Below, one piece after another: positions 1 through 5,609 of a DNA stretch of 5,612 bases; the stretch's first letter is position 1, and the number at the start of each line of letters is the position of its first letter. Source of the stretch: Ruminococcaceae bacterium UBA5413. Its GTDB lineage: Bacteria; Bacillota; Clostridia; Oscillospirales; Acutalibacteraceae. Location of the stretch: positions 1-5,612 of the forward strand of contig DHNP01000003.1 in NCBI GenBank assembly GCA_002409585.1, written 5' to 3'. The notes under the pieces are model-generated. The model was not told the DNA's origin. It did no database searches and worked only from the letters and a program-made list of their open reading frames with translations. A program made the position numbers and the translations under genes.

Positions 1-1
1 A

Positions 2-94
2 GTTTTCTTAGACCAGTATAATATGCGGCTTGTTTATCTAAATCTCCACGATATTCAGAACGTGTGGCATAACTGGGAAAACGCGGAAGAATAA
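2..94 (+). CDS. C-terminal end of an unrecognised protein (5'-truncated by window)
   Basis: An open frame runs from the window edge to a TAA at 92-94 and gives 30 residues, beginning VFLDQYN and ending WHNWENAEE. The tail is hydrophilic, with two tryptophans (in VWHNW), and has no signal or membrane segment. I do not recognise the family. The frame is open to the edge and is followed, after about 90 nt, by a strong terminator at 184-242, which is what the 3' end of a transcription unit should look like. An internal ATG at 23-25 has no ribosome binding site before it, so a separate tiny gene is unlikely. A 30-codon open stretch can also occur by chance, so confidence is moderate. Confidence 0.45.
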   Translation, partial: VFLDQYNMRLVYLNLHDIQNVWHNWENAEE

Positions 95-183
95 AAGCTA
101 TGGCCCAGGGACGGCTTTCACGCCTTGGTATGGCGGATGTCTTATCTTAACTTTTGTATTTATTGTTAATATATTGTAATTCA

Positions 184-242
184 GATGTAAAAAGCCGCTC
201 CAGCATGCGTATCCAGAACATGCCGGAGCGGCTTTTTACATC
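184..242. terminator. Strong bidirectional intrinsic terminator
   Basis: Two 18-nt arms (184-201 and 225-242) are perfectly complementary. After one A/C mismatch the stem continues with GCATG (203-207) against CATGC (219-223), leaving an 11-nt loop. The GC-rich core (GCCGCTCC / GGAGCGGC) is flanked by five A on the left and five T on the right, so a U-tract follows the core in either direction. It sits about 90 nt after the stop of the partial gene and about 80 nt before the DUF421 gene. It probably ends the upstream transcript and insulates the DUF421 operon. Confidence 0.88.
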
Positions 243-316
243 TGCTTTTAACGCGCTCCGCACGCTAAAAACACCACGGGCACATAATAGCATGTTTTCT
301 GTCAATAATAAAGCCC

Positions 317-322
317 GGTGAT
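317..322 (+). promoter_or_regulatory. Shine-Dalgarno GGTGAT that bears on the DUF421 start
   Basis: GGTGAT matches the 3' part of the canonical AAGGAGGTGAT sequence. It is too close to the TTG at 322 but about 5 nt before an in-frame GTG at 328, which therefore competes as the real start. An in-frame TGA at 319-321 rules out any start further upstream. Confidence 0.45.
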
Positions 323-1005
323 TGAAAGTGGTTGTTTCGTTTATCAGGACAATACTCCTTTATGTTGTAATAATAGTAGCCGTGCGCATTATGGGCAAAC
401 GTGAAATAAGCGAAATGCAGACGAGCGAGCTTGTAGTTATGCTGCTTGTTTCGGATATCGCTTCCATACCCATGCAGGACACGGGCCAGCCGCTCGTGAG
501 CGGCCTCATACCCATAGCGGTGCTCGTTATGTGCGAAATATCAATATCGGGCCTGATGCTTAAAAGCAGCAAATTCAGGCGCATGATTTGCGGCCGGCCT
601 GTAATAGTTATAAATGACGGTAAGGTGCAGGAAAGTGAAATGCGCCGCCTTCGCATGAGTACGGAGGACCTGAGCGAACAGCTCAGGCAGAAAAACGTTT
701 TCAGCATACAGGACGTAGCCTATGCGATAGTTGAAACAAACGGTAAAATGAGCGTTATAAAAAAACCTGAGAAAGAGCAGCCTACAGCCGGCATGCTGGG
801 CGTGGCGCTTCCTGATGCCGGTATAGAAGCCGTCGTAGTAAGCGACGGCGTAATCTCCGACTTTTCACTTGGCCTTTGCGGCAAAAGCAGGGAATGGCTT
901 AACGGGGTGCTAAGCGCGAAGTTTTTAAAGCTCAACGAAATCTTCCTTATGACTGCCGACTCTAAAGGCGGTTATTTTATAGTGAGAAAGGGCGGTAAAC
1001 TGTGA
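322..1005 (+). CDS. DUF421 / YetF-type membrane protein
   Basis: This 227-residue protein belongs to the DUF421 (YetF) family of cytoplasmic-membrane proteins, whose biochemical role is not established; some relatives are linked to spores. Three hydrophobic segments lie at about 7-24, 35-50 and 59-80. They carry family motifs: RIMGKREI at 22-29, ELVVMLLVSDIASIPMQDTG at 36-55 and GRPVIVINDGKV at 91-102. The soluble C-terminal YetF domain follows, with MRRLRMSTEDLSEQLR (107-122), VFSIQDVAYAIVETNGKMSVI (about 126-146), and a REWL segment near 190. The length is normal and the frame intact. The start is TTG 322 or GTG 328 (225 residues); the ribosome site favours 328, and both give the same first helix. 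The gene overlaps the DUF4363 gene by 4 nt, so the two are translated from one transcript. The family assignment is firm; the function is not. Confidence 0.92.
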   Translation: MKVVVSFIRTILLYVVIIVAVRIMGKREISEMQTSELVVMLLVSDIASIPMQDTGQPLVSGLIPIAVLVMCEISISGLMLKSSKFRRMICGRPVIVINDGKVQESEMRRLRMSTEDLSEQLRQKNVFSIQDVAYAIVETNGKMSVIKKPEKEQPTAGMLGVALPDAGIEAVVVSDGVISDFSLGLCGKSREWLNGVLSAKFLKLNEIFLMTADSKGGYFIVRKGGKL

Positions 1006-1382
1006 AAAGGATATGGACGGCGCTTGCCATTTTCGTTATACTGGTTTCGGTGAGCGCGGCAGGCACGTCGACCACAAGAAAAATATGCAATGAAACGTCC
1101 GCTGCCGTAACCGCCGCTAAGGCAGCGCAGGAAAACGGCGACGCCGAAAAAGCCCTCAAACTCAGTAAAACGGCCGTCAAAGGCTGGCATATGAGCCACC
1201 GCGTGCTGTGCATGTACATGCCGCACTCAAAGCTTGAGTCCATAGAAGAAACGATATCGGGGCTGCCAATGCTGTGCAAGTACGGGGCGGAGGACCAGTT
1301 TATGGCTGACTGCGACAGAAGCCTCGAGCAGCTTTCATACCTTATGGAATCTGAAGAGCCTAACATGCAGAATATTTTTTAG
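1002..1382 (+). CDS. DUF4363 family single-pass membrane protein
   Basis: This 126-residue protein resembles DUF4363, a small family of unknown function that in Clostridia typically lies directly after a DUF421 gene. An N-terminal hydrophobic segment (about 4-20) is a signal anchor or uncleaved signal peptide. The rest, predicted outside the membrane, is largely helical: an Ala/Lys-rich stretch at 31-60, then W62-H63, H66 and H75 in the region that is usually most conserved, and a C-terminal NMQNIF ending. The start is GTG inside the GTGA overlap with the DUF421 stop, with AGAAAGG (985-991) about 10 nt before it. The overlap implies translational coupling and roughly matched amounts of the two proteins. 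A joint membrane complex is inferred from this pairing and has not been shown. The gene ends 8 nt before the stop of the convergent glycosyltransferase. Confidence 0.85.
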   Translation: MKRIWTALAIFVILVSVSAAGTSTTRKICNETSAAVTAAKAAQENGDAEKALKLSKTAVKGWHMSHRVLCMYMPHSKLESIEETISGLPMLCKYGAEDQFMADCDRSLEQLSYLMESEEPNMQNIF

Positions 1383-1384
1383 CG

Positions 1385-1421
1385 GCTGCCTTAATTGCCG
1401 TTAGGGCGGCTTATTTTTTTT
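1385..1421 (+). terminator. Intrinsic terminator of the DUF421-DUF4363 operon, inside the convergent CDS
   Basis: GCTGCCTTAA (1385-1394) pairs with TTAGGGCGGC (1401-1410) as a 10-bp stem with two G-U wobbles and a 6-nt loop, followed by TTATTTTTTTT (1411-1421). In the minus-strand transcript the wobbles become A/C mismatches and no U-tract follows, so the signal works only for rightward transcription. It begins 2 nt after the DUF4363 stop and overlaps the stop and last codons of the minus-strand glycosyltransferase. Confidence 0.8.
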
Positions 1422-2653
1422 GCAAATGCGCCGTAATTTTTAACGCAGCTAAAGTCTTTAAGCCAGATTTCCCGGCCTGCGGCGCGCAGCTTAAGCATAT
1501 CTTCACCGGACATGGCGTAAAGAGCCTTTATTTTATCCGAAAGCTCTCCGGAACTGAAGTCACAGCGGATGAGGAACCCGTTAACGCTGTTTTTGACTAT
1601 TTCTGAGGTACCGCCTACGTCTGTTGCTATTACTGGGATGCCAAAGGAGCAAGCCTCCATTATGCTTACGGGCAGGCCCTCCGAACTGCTCGTGTTTATA
1701 AAGCAGTCCACATGGTTCTTCTTGTAGTAAGCCATCAATTCGCTGTTCTTTATTTCACCTTTAAATTCACATTCCATAAAGGCGAGGTTTTCATCAGCGT
1801 ACTTTTTCAGGCCCTCAAGGCCGTCTCCGCCCCCGAAATGCGTCCATTTTAATTTAAAGCCCGAACCTTTCAGCCCGTAAAGCGCGCGGGCAAGCATGTC
1901 AACACGCTTTACGGGAGAAATATGGCAGCAGCTTACTATGTGGAAAGCTCCGCCGCCGACGGCCGGTGAGATACCGTAATCGTTTGTGCCGAGGTAAGCC
2001 GTTTCGATTTTCCCGGCATACTCGCCGTACAGGCCGCCGAGGTAACTGCTGCCGTTGCCGGAGCATGGGTAAACTTTGTCTATTGAGTTAAGGATATATC
2101 TGCGCAGCGGTATATAACCGACGGTGCTTTGGTCGTGGTAAAGGTCGTAGCGGTGCGCCCTGCATACGGCGTATTTTGTTTTTACAGTACATATATCGCG
2201 CAGCTTTACGGCGGCGTATGCCGTGTCGTAGAACCAGTAACTGTAAAAAACAGCTTCACCGTACCGGCCGATGTCAAATTCTTTCAGGATATCCGCGCAT
2301 TTTTCAAAAACAGCCTCCGACTTTGCCGCAAAGTACAAAAGGAACATCTTTTTTGAAAAAGAAGCCTTTATACTGTTATATTCTTTTTCACCGCTCAGCT
2401 TTTTGAGGTTTGAAAAAGGAAGCAACTTAGGCAGCAAGCGCAAAAGGCCCTTTTTCACATCGGCGGACGCCAAAGGCCGTACCTCGGCGTTTTTAGGCAC
2501 AGCGCGCGTCATGCGTGAAGAATCGCTGACAGAAGTAGATATGATGATTACCTTTTCAAACTCTTTTGCTATGACGGGAATCTCATTCTCTATGAATTCC
2601 TCGCCTGTTTCAAACGGATATTTTTTTGTTAAGAATATAAGGCATTTTCCCAT
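1391..2653 (-). CDS. Family 4 (GT-B) glycosyltransferase
   Basis: This 420-residue cytoplasmic protein is a GT4-type retaining glycosyltransferase that would move a sugar from a nucleotide donor onto a polysaccharide or lipid-linked acceptor. The N-terminal domain opens with a beta-strand (CLIFLTKKYPF, 4-14) and an EEFIENEIPVI helix (18-28) typical of the acceptor side. The C-terminal donor domain has ISPVKRVD (245-252, with the Lys-Arg pair that usually binds donor phosphates), GGGDG (274-278), and the EX7E signature E325...E333 in SSSEGLPVSIMEA, then GIPVIATDVGGTSEIV (338-353). No membrane segment is seen and the length is normal. The ATG start is supported by GGAG (2661-2664 read on the minus strand) 7 nt upstream. 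It is divergent from the glycosyltransferase operon at 2863-5102, so it may act on the same glycan. Donor and acceptor cannot be read from sequence. Confidence 0.92.
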   Translation of the reverse strand: MGKCLIFLTKKYPFETGEEFIENEIPVIAKEFEKVIIISTSVSDSSRMTRAVPKNAEVRPLASADVKKGLLRLLPKLLPFSNLKKLSGEKEYNSIKASFSKKMFLLYFAAKSEAVFEKCADILKEFDIGRYGEAVFYSYWFYDTAYAAVKLRDICTVKTKYAVCRAHRYDLYHDQSTVGYIPLRRYILNSIDKVYPCSGNGSSYLGGLYGEYAGKIETAYLGTNDYGISPAVGGGAFHIVSCCHISPVKRVDMLARALYGLKGSGFKLKWTHFGGGDGLEGLKKYADENLAFMECEFKGEIKNSELMAYYKKNHVDCFINTSSSEGLPVSIMEACSFGIPVIATDVGGTSEIVKNSVNGFLIRCDFSSGELSDKIKALYAMSGEDMLKLRAAGREIWLKDFSCVKNYGAFAKKISRPNGN

Positions 2654-2689
2654 AAAAATTCTCCATAAAAATTAAAAGCACGCAGCCTA

Positions 2690-2708
2690 TAATTACATAG
2701 CGTAATTA
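2690..2708. promoter_or_regulatory. Palindrome TAATTAC-N5-GTAATTA, possible operator
   Basis: Two perfect 7-nt inverted arms (2690-2696 and 2702-2708) flank ATAGC. They lie about 40-55 nt upstream of the leftward glycosyltransferase start and upstream of the rightward promoter. An outer pair CGCAGC (2681-2686) / GCTGCG (2720-2725) encloses it roughly symmetrically. There is no U-tract, and the AT-rich stem is weak as RNA, so binding by a dimeric regulator is more plausible than termination. AT-rich DNA yields such palindromes by chance, so this is tentative. Confidence 0.35.
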
Positions 2709-2736
2709 AAATAATTTTTGCTGCGGCAAAATAACC

Positions 2737-2765
2737 TTGTTTTTGTAGATAGATAATGATATAAT
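2737..2765 (+). promoter_or_regulatory. Promoter for the 2863-5102 glycosyltransferase operon
   Basis: TTGTTT (2737-2742) and a perfect TATAAT (2760-2765) are separated by exactly 17 nt. A TGA at 2757-2759 gives the TGn extended -10 that compensates for a partial -35. Transcription would begin near 2772, leaving a leader of about 90 nt. A second TATAAT at 2801-2806 has no good -35 at 16-18 nt and may be coincidental. No equally convincing minus-strand promoter was found for the divergent gene. Confidence 0.65.
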
Positions 2766-2843
2766 AAGTAATGACTAATAACTATTATACTTTTTGCGCA
2801 TATAATATCCCGCAAAGCTTGTACACGGAATATTATGCAGTGG

Positions 2844-2850
2844 AAAGGAG
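2844..2850 (+). promoter_or_regulatory. Ribosome binding site AAAGGAG with a long spacer
   Basis: AAAGGAG lies 12 nt before the ATG at 2863, longer than the usual 5-9 nt. A closer ATG at 2853 is out of frame, only 2 nt from the site, and reads 14 codons to a stop. No other in-frame start lies between the site and 2863, so 2863 is kept as the start. Confidence 0.6.
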
Positions 2851-2862
2851 CAATGCTGTGCA

Positions 2863-4032
2863 ATGGATTTTTTGTACTTTTGTTTCGACCCGCTTGACGA
2901 TAAACCGGACGAATTCAAACAAAACATTGCCGGCAGGGCGGCCGGGGTAAGGCGCTTAGGATACAGGTCAGATTATATTTATTATAATCAAAACGAACTT
3001 GTATATGTTGTAAAAGACGAAACAAAACATTTTTCCGTCCCCGATCCGTGCTATGAAGTAAACGATACCATATGCTCCGCCGTGTGCGGCATTATTAAAG
3101 AAAACAGCTACGATTTTTTATATTTAAACGGCTCTATGCTGAACTCTAAAGTTATAAAGATAGCCAGGTGCGCTAAAGAAAAGAAATTTTCGGCCAAGGT
3201 TGTCTTTGAGCCGGAGTATTTTCCCATAAACAATTTCTGCGGTGAATTTGTAAAAAAATCAAAAGGGCAGAGGACCTTTTTGGGCTTTAACCGGGCTGCG
3301 GTACGGTACAGGAAAAGCATCGCACGCATGCCGCAGGCTGTGGATACCATTGCCGTAATGGATGTGCCGTGTACCGAGGCGTGCTCAGTTCCGGCAATAT
3401 CCGCGTATGCCGGCATAGACGTCGGCGCCGTAAACTTTTCACGCGCCGCGGAAGGCACCGAAGCCCCTGTCTCTATACTCGGCGTTGTAACTGACGGCGG
3501 TATATGCGGTTATGAAAGGATTTTCACAGGATTAAAAGACAGCAGAAGGTCTGCTAAACATTATAATTATTCGTTCGATATTGCGGGGAAGGAAGAAGAT
3601 ACCGCCGAACTTAAGCGTATGGCTTCGGACTTCTTGCCTTATGTGAACATAAATTTTCTTGGGGAAAAAACATGCGGTGAGATAGCGGAGCTCTGCGGTA
3701 CGCACTCGGTTGCGGTTTCTGACCTCGGCTGCTATAAAAGGGATATTGTTTACAGTTCCCCGTGCATTGCGAAGCTGTACTGCGCCGCGGGGATTCCGTT
3801 TATTTATGCTTATGAAGACATAAGCCTTGACAGGAGCGTCCGGTTTGCGCTTAATGTGGCCAACAACAGTTCGCCGGTGAGCGCCGACGTGCTACAAAGC
3901 TTCGTACTCCGCTGCAGGCTTGACAGCCGCCTTGCGCAGGCTGAGCGCAGGTACGCGGAAGATAAATATGACTGGTGGGTAATAATGAAACATATACTTG
4001 GATTTACGGCGACGGGAAGACGGGAGGCTTGA
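2863..4032 (+). CDS. Divergent GT-B (family 4-like) glycosyltransferase, altered donor motif
   Basis: This 389-residue soluble protein resembles GT4 enzymes of capsule and exopolysaccharide clusters but is divergent. The N-terminus has strand FLYFCFDP (3-10) and a helix ending VRRLGYRSDYIYY (about 29-41), as in the first Rossmann unit. The C-terminal half has YVNINFLGE (260-268) and VSDLGCYKRDIVYSSP (about 285-300), then IAKLYCAAGIPFIYAYED (302-319), which aligns with the remembered family pattern SPLKVREYLAxGLP. At the glutamate of that pattern this protein has Leu305, and Ile302 stands where lysine is usual, so catalysis may be altered or lost. It has 15 cysteines, a high fraction. The C-terminal YDWWVIMKHI helix fits the family. 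It is first in the operon and ends 2 nt before the GT2 start. It could be a rare-donor transferase or a non-catalytic partner of the GT2 enzyme. Confidence 0.75.
   Translation: MDFLYFCFDPLDDKPDEFKQNIAGRAAGVRRLGYRSDYIYYNQNELVYVVKDETKHFSVPDPCYEVNDTICSAVCGIIKENSYDFLYLNGSMLNSKVIKIARCAKEKKFSAKVVFEPEYFPINNFCGEFVKKSKGQRTFLGFNRAAVRYRKSIARMPQAVDTIAVMDVPCTEACSVPAISAYAGIDVGAVNFSRAAEGTEAPVSILGVVTDGGICGYERIFTGLKDSRRSAKHYNYSFDIAGKEEDTAELKRMASDFLPYVNINFLGEKTCGEIAELCGTHSVAVSDLGCYKRDIVYSSPCIAKLYCAAGIPFIYAYEDISLDRSVRFALNVANNSSPVSADVLQSFVLRCRLDSRLAQAERRYAEDKYDWWVIMKHILGFTATGRREA
4022..4027 (+). promoter_or_regulatory. Ribosome binding site GGGAGG fixing the GT2 start
   Basis: GGGAGG lies within the last codons of the upstream gene and 7 nt before TTG 4035. 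Earlier in-frame candidates are worse: TTG 4029 is 1 nt from the site, and GTG 3975 would add 20 residues that overlap the upstream gene and do not belong to the GT-A fold. Confidence 0.75.
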
Positions 4033-4034
4033 TT

Positions 4035-5102
4035 TTGCCTAAAATTAGCGTGATAGTCCCTGTGTATAACGTCGAAAAATATCTTGGCAAGTGTGTAAAA
4101 AGCATACTGTCACAAAGTTTTAAAGACTTTGAGCTTTTGCTTATAAATGATGCGTCTACCGATTCATCGCTTGCAGCGGCGGAAGGGTTAGCCGTCGGAG
4201 ACAAGCGCGTAAAAGTGCTGGACAAGCCGCACGGCGGCCTTGGCGACACAAGGAATTACGGTGTGGCGCACGCATACGGTAAGTACATTTTGTTTATAGA
4301 TTCGGACGACTGGGTCGAACCGGATATGTTTGAGAACCTGTATGCGGCCGCCGAGAGCTTCGGCGCCGAAATGGTAGTCTTTAACTTTATCCGTGAGAAC
4401 CTGTCGGACGGTGAAAGCCGTGAATGCACTCTGCCTGTTAATTATCCTGAGGCCGGCAGGGCGGCGCACGACGTCATGCTGCAGAAGCTCATAGGCCCGG
4501 ACGGCGAAGAAAATGCATGGCGCCATGTTGAAATGCTCGGCTGCGCGTGGAGGCGCATGTACCTGCGGAGCTGGTTTGTTGAAAATAACATCAGGTACGG
4601 CAACGAGCAGAAAATAATGCTTGAAGACCTTCCCGCGGCTATTAAGTCGCACTGCCTTGCGGAAAAAATCCTGCTTGTAGGGGGAACTTACTACCATTAC
4701 AGGTACAACCCAGACTCTCTGAGCACACGGTACCGCCCTAAAAAAATGGAAATGCTTTCGCGCTGTTTTGACTGCGTAAAAGGATTTTTAATAAAGCGTA
4801 ACCTTTATGACGCTTACCGCGAAAGGCACTTGGCGTGGTTCCTTCGTTACGCGGCGCACTCGTCGCTCGTTAACTGCTTCAGCCCTATGAATGAAAAGGG
4901 ATTTAAAAGCAGGTACGGTGAAGTTTCGGGCATACTTAAAAATCCGATACTGCGTGAGGCTGTAAAATCTGATTACCTTAAAAAAGGTTCCAAGGCGGAC
5001 AGGATAATTTTGAGGGTATTAAGGAGCAGGAACGCATTGATTGTTTATACATTTTACAGGAATTACACTAAAATGCTTTTAAAAGATAAAAAACGGAAAT
5101 GA
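4035..5102 (+). CDS. Family 2 (GT-A) glycosyltransferase
   Basis: From TTG 4035 the protein has 355 residues and begins MPKISVIVPVYNVEKYL, the canonical opening of GT2 enzymes, which transfer a sugar from UDP-, GDP- or dTDP-donors with inversion. The nucleotide-binding part has the first strand (3-11), LLLINDASTD (34-43) with D39, and GGLGDTRNYG (67-76). The metal-binding DXD motif is FIDSDDW (87-93; D89, D91). The likely catalytic acidic pair is E197-D198 in MLEDLP. The YYHYRYNPDSLS segment (219-230) is common in this subfamily. The last 130 residues are helical and basic, ending KDKKRK, perhaps for contact with membrane phospholipid; no clear transmembrane helix is seen. It follows the GT-B gene by 2 nt, so the two are co-transcribed and probably act on the same glycan. 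An upstream GTG at 3975 (375 residues) is possible but unlikely. Confidence 0.93.
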   Translation: MPKISVIVPVYNVEKYLGKCVKSILSQSFKDFELLLINDASTDSSLAAAEGLAVGDKRVKVLDKPHGGLGDTRNYGVAHAYGKYILFIDSDDWVEPDMFENLYAAAESFGAEMVVFNFIRENLSDGESRECTLPVNYPEAGRAAHDVMLQKLIGPDGEENAWRHVEMLGCAWRRMYLRSWFVENNIRYGNEQKIMLEDLPAAIKSHCLAEKILLVGGTYYHYRYNPDSLSTRYRPKKMEMLSRCFDCVKGFLIKRNLYDAYRERHLAWFLRYAAHSSLVNCFSPMNEKGFKSRYGEVSGILKNPILREAVKSDYLKKGSKADRIILRVLRSRNALIVYTFYRNYTKMLLKDKKRK

Positions 5103-5104
5103 TT

Positions 5105-5122
5105 TGCGCGTATTGCGCGTAT
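5105..5122. repeat. Tandem 9-bp duplication TGCGCGTAT x2
   Basis: Two exact adjacent copies (5105-5113 and 5114-5122) lie just after the GT2 stop. They are not part of the terminator stem. Likely a slippage duplication without known function. Confidence 0.5.
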
Positions 5123-5174
5123 ATTGAGATACGTTAAAATATAGTTTTAAGTAAAGCAAAAATTAAAGAAATAA

Positions 5175-5211
5175 AAACGGGGTGATGAATGGATTTTTCA
5201 ACACCCCGTTT
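5175..5211. terminator. Bidirectional intrinsic terminator between GT2 and the VanZ-like locus
   Basis: AAACGGGGTG (5175-5184) and CACCCCGTTT (5202-5211) are perfectly complementary. After an A/A mismatch, TGAA pairs with TTCA, leaving a 7-nt loop. Rightward, the stem is followed by a modest ATTTAT. Leftward, it is followed by a longer T-rich tract (TTTTTATTTCTTTAATT read on the minus strand). It therefore ends both the glycosyltransferase operon and the convergent VanZ-like transcript. Confidence 0.85.
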
Positions 5212-5226
5212 ATTTATGAAGATAAC

Positions 5227-5475
5227 TTAATCGGACTTATTTAGAATAAATATAAATGCTTTATAAATGTAAAAACCTGATAATGCACCTATAACGTTAA
5301 AGATAACATCGTTTATGTCTGCAGCTCTTATCATAATCCTCGTTAGTAATATCTCTAAAAACTGTATGGATTCTATAGTGCAGCTGAAAATAAGCCCGAT
5401 TAAAAAAATCGATTTAACGCCCGTTTTGTTTTTCCTTAAAACAGTAAAGAATAAAATATTATTTTCTTGTTGCAT
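5227..5475 (-). CDS. VanZ-family C-terminal fragment, probably incomplete
   Basis: These 82 residues match the C-terminal part of VanZ-family membrane proteins (a family named for a teicoplanin-resistance protein; the role of most members is unknown). A hydrophobic helix at about 22-38 carries the conserved E35 and Q38 (TIESIQF). The family signature follows in IRAADINDVIFNVIGALSG (49-67), with R50, D53, D56, N60, G63 and G67, leading into a last hydrophobic segment (61-78). Family members are usually about 150 residues or longer, and the N-terminal helix and the usual N-I-L-F-I-P-F-G stretch are missing or shortened here (only NNILFF at 5-10). The ATG at 5475 has no ribosome binding site. 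This is therefore more likely the 3' part of a frameshifted or deleted gene than a complete one. It converges on the GT2 gene and shares its terminator. Confidence 0.65.
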   Translation of the reverse strand: MQQENNILFFTVLRKNKTGVKSIFLIGLIFSCTIESIQFLEILLTRIMIRAADINDVIFNVIGALSGFYIYKAFIFILNKSD

Positions 5476-5609
5476 TTAAATTTTAATACTAATGCAATAA
5501 TAAGCCAAATTATTGATAATACTATTACTGTCAACGCCGGAAAGGAAATGATGAAAACGCCGGACGAAATTTGACCCAAACGCCGATGAGAATATCGCCG
5601 GAAATACAT
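5436..5609 (-). pseudogene. Short membrane ORF, possible out-of-frame N-terminus of the VanZ-like gene
   Basis: On the minus strand an ATG at 5609 opens a 57-codon frame that ends in TAA at 5436-5438, overlapping the VanZ fragment by 40 nt in a different frame. It reads MYFRRYSHRR, a linker, then one strong hydrophobic segment from about residue 18 to 43 (ending LSIIWLIIALVLKFK) with a positively charged start. A single N-terminal helix is what the VanZ fragment lacks. The frame stays open to the window edge (only one codon beyond the ATG), so the true start may lie outside. It could instead be an independent small membrane protein or a chance frame. Confidence 0.3.

Noticed and set aside
100..150. 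Sixteen-codon ORF from ATG 100 (MAQGRLSRLGMADVLS)
   Set aside because: Too short, no ribosome binding site and no recognisable motif.
39..179. Frame 3 stretch ending in a small glycine-rich and hydrophobic tail (YGGCLILTFVFIVNIL) before a stop at 177-179, reminiscent of small sporulation membrane peptides
   Set aside because: There is no ATG, GTG or TTG with a ribosome site between the preceding in-frame stop (39-41) and the hydrophobic segment, and the upstream half overlaps the partial gene in another frame. Probably chance.
184..242. The long hairpin as a transposon end, integration site or CRISPR-like repeat
   Set aside because: It is a single copy with a GC core flanked by A and T tracts, the standard form of a bidirectional terminator; no transposase, target duplication or repeat copy is present.
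2801..2806. Second TATAAT as an alternative promoter for the glycosyltransferase operon
   Set aside because: No -35 hexamer with more than three matches to TTGACA was found at 16-18 nt upstream, and it lacks an extended -10. The promoter at 2737-2765 is clearly better.
2853..2897. Fourteen-codon ORF from ATG 2853 just after the AAAGGAG site, as a leader peptide
   Set aside because: The start is only 2 nt from the ribosome binding site and the frame overlaps the real gene; no regulatory hairpin accompanies it.
4188..4697. 169-codon minus-strand ORF opposite the GT2 gene, and similar antisense frames opposite the other glycosyltransferase and DUF genes
   Set aside because: They lie entirely opposite well-supported coding sequences, have no family motifs and are explained as shadows of the sense codon pattern.
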